DNA of 64,000 bases from JBMONI01 sp049324575 (lineage in GTDB: Bacteria > Omnitrophota > Omnitrophia > Omnitrophales > Aquincolibacteriaceae). A program made the position numbers and the translations under genes. Under the pieces are notes generated by a model, which ran no database searches, had not been told where the DNA came from, and was given only the letters and a program-made list of their open reading frames with translations. How positions within the stretch are numbered: position 1 is the stretch's first letter; the number at the start of each line of letters is the position of its first letter. The DNA lies in assembly GCA_049324575.1 (NCBI GenBank), contig JBMONI010000002.1, positions 62,001 through 126,000 of the forward strand. Direction: 5' to 3'. Shown piece by piece: positions 33,001-36,000 of this stretch.

Positions 33001-36000
33001 CGCCATTCGAGGAAAGAGACGATCACGCCGCCCGCATTCGCGATGACATCGGGAACGATCAGGGCTCCTTTTCTTTCGAGGATCTTTTCAGTTTTCCGAT
33101 TCTTGATCGGCCCATTCGCCCCTTCGACGATCATTTTCGCCCTGATCAGGGGGGCGATCTTTTCATCCACGGTATTCTCGCCCGCCGCGAGCGTCAGGAT
33201 GTCGACATCGCTTGACCAGAATTCCGCCACCGGAACGATCCTGGCTTTTCCAGGATTCGCTTCGGCATAAGCGCGGAGCGCGTGTCCTTTGAATTTCCCG
33301 AGGTTCTCTTCCACGGAATAAAAACGGTTCACAAAATCATTGAGCTCGGGAATATCCAGCCCTTCGGGACCCACACTTGCGATCGCCATCGCTTCCTTGG
33401 GATCATAGGCTTCCTTGATCGCCATGATCTTTCCCCCGGCCTCGGCGTAGAACCCGGTCGCATATCCCCCGACGTTCCCGCCTCCTTCCACCGCGAACCG
33501 AAGCCCCTTGATCTCGGTCCCGATGCCGAGCATTTTTCCAAAGATTTTCAGAGCTTCGCGCGTAATGAAATAAACGCCGCGTCCGGTAGCCTCGCGCCGG
33601 CCTTTCGAGCCTCCCTTGTCTACCGGTTTCGACGTAACAAAGCCAAGCGGAGATCCCTGAACCATTTTGAGATTTTGATGTGCCGGGTCTTTCAGATAAA
33701 AATCGAGATAAGGCGTTCCGGTATCGGGGAATGAATTTTCAAGGAATCTGCGGAATCTCGGCGTCATAAAAAGCTCCGCATGTTTGATCTTCAGATACTC
33801 ATCCGCCATCCATCCCATGATCTTTTCGGAGGTCCCGATATCGGGAGCGGGAATATCATCCAGAGGCCCGATCGTATCGGGATTTTTCTCGATAAGCGCC
33901 CGGACATAGCCCCGGGTCAGCCGCGCAAGTTCGCCTTCGGAAAGAGTGCTCGGATCAATCTCGATGCCGCCTTTTCCACCGCCGTAAGGAAGTCCCGCGA
34001 TCGCGTTTTTGACGCTCATCCACATCGAAAGCGCCTGGACATCCTCCACATCCACATGCGGACTGTACCGCACGCCCCCTTTCCCGGCGCCCAGGGCCGC
34101 GTTGTGATAAACGCGGTAGCCTTTGAAGGTCCGTGTCGAGCCATTATCCATCCGCGCCGGAATAGAAACTTCCGTCACGCGGTAAAAAGACAAAAGCCAA
34201 TCGAGAAGTTTCCGGTCAAGCCCCATCGCTTTGGCCGCCTGACGGACCTGCTCCTTCGCGTTCCGAAGCGCGATCGCACCCGCCGACGCCTGTCGCACTT
34301 CGGCCCTGCCGGATTTTTTTTCGGTCGAAGCTGGCTCGACCTTGTCAGGGGCGGCCGCGCGAGAAGAGCTCTGAAGCTGGGCCCAAATCTCCGCTTCCCT
34401 TTCATCCAAAGCCGCAAGGCGCCGGGCAAGATGCACGGCCATGCGGGGGTCGGTTCCGAATTGTTGATTGAGGCGTTCCCTTTCTTCCTGGATCGTTTGA
34501 AGCTCAAGAAGCGCACGATCTTCCGATACGCGCGTCGCCATCGCCGGAGAAAGAACGCCCGCTTTTTCTGCCTGTCGCAGTTCAGCGCGGGGAGGATTTT
34601 GAAACTGTTTCAGTTTTTCGCTGACCCGCTTATACAGATCAGAATCTTCGTACACCCCTTTGATGAGCAAAAAGATGTTGTTTGCTTGCTTCGCTTTTTC
34701 CAGAAGCGCAGAATCGATGCCTTCCAAGACCTCCACTAAAGCGCTTATGCCGACTTCTCTCATGGCAACGACCACAGGATCTTCCCAAAGTTTTCGTTCC
34801 GCCTTTTCCACAAAATCCTCATCATGGATATTCGCCAGAACAAGCGTGTTGGCTAAATACTGATGGACTGTGAGATTCCCGTTATATTCCAACGCCATGC
34901 TAATACCGCTTTGAGGGGTCACTCCCATTTTCTGCCAGACGGGATAGACCCTGGCAAAATTGCCTTTCTGAGAGGCCCATTCCTCAGTGCCTTCCTCCAT
35001 TTTCAACTCGCCGTAGTAAACCGGGATCTCCAGTCCTGACCCGAAGTCGATCTTTTTGACAGGAAATATCCTCGACTTCGCGAAATCATCCATAAGCTTC
35101 CCGCCCAGGCTTGCGGCTAGAGACGGGATAGGATCGTCCGGTGTCAATGTCCCGCGCCAACTCAGTTCCATATCCTGATAACGCGACACACCGTGTCGTT
35201 TGAATAACTCCACGATATATCCGTAATTCGCAGGTTTAACCTTTTTATGAAAACTATCCACGCTCACGCGAATAAAGAGATTCTTCAGCGGCTTCTTGCC
35301 GAGTTCGCGCCTGGCCTTCGCAGCTCCGGCGATATCATCAAGCAACCTTTCCGTTCTTGTTTCGTCCGAGAACATGATGCCGCTCGTGATAATCTCGATC
35401 TCTTCGACGTCGGCTTCTCTGATAAATTTCAGAAGGGACGGCATCCGCGTCAGCGGCTCCCCGCCCGTCAGCCCGATCTTTCTGAATCGTTTTTCTTTCA
35501 GATACTTAAGGATCCTGTCCACGTCCTTTTCATTGAAAAAAACTTCTTTTCTGCGATCTTGAACGGCATGCATGAAACAGAATGCACATTGGACTGGGCA
35601 GAAATTTGTCAGCGAAATATAGAGCTCTTCATATTTCAAAAATTGTTCCCGAGAATATGCCCGCGCTTCGGCCCGAGGTTTTGCGCTAATGCCTAATCGC
35701 CCAACGGCTAACGGCTGAATGATCGCTCGGAGTTCCGCCCGGCCGTTCGGCGAGATCACCGCGTCAGCGCGACTCGCGTATTCCATCGTGCCCGCTTTCG
35801 CGGCCGCAAGTTCCCCCGCCTGCGAGAAGATCGAACGTATGTAGGCCTTGGTGCCCGCCTCGTCCGCTTTCGTGATTCGCGGCGTCAATCTCGCGTACGT
35901 GTAGCCCTTCGATTCAAAATGTTCCCGGAACGGTTCCGCGTGGAATCCGCCCGTCACCACCGCTACCCGGTCCGTCCCCAGTTCCTTGATCCGCTCTTCG

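Larger units (their letters stand above)
9882..35741 (-). repeat. Dispersed pentapeptide family R-[AS]-E-[VLATI]-R inside the giant protein
   Basis: First residues of the copies: 583, 605, 967, 1061, 1929, 2041, 2050, 2288, 2502, 2685, 3132, 3141, 3315, 3902, 3976, 4140, 4888, 4980, 5076, 5618, 6583, 6722, 7195, 7508, 7647, 7938, 8065, 8321, 8437, 8519, 8699, 8963, 9100 and 9198. Variants: 13 RAEVR, 9 RAELR, 4 RAEAR, 3 RAETR, 2 RAEIR, 2 RSELR, 1 RSEVR. Codons differ from copy to copy (for example CGCGCCGAGGTCCGT at 13295..13281, CGGGCGGAAGTCAGA at 12527..12513, AGGGCCGAAGTGCGA at 34307..34293). The repeat is therefore conserved as protein, not as DNA. Flanking residues are not conserved. Confidence 0.9.
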
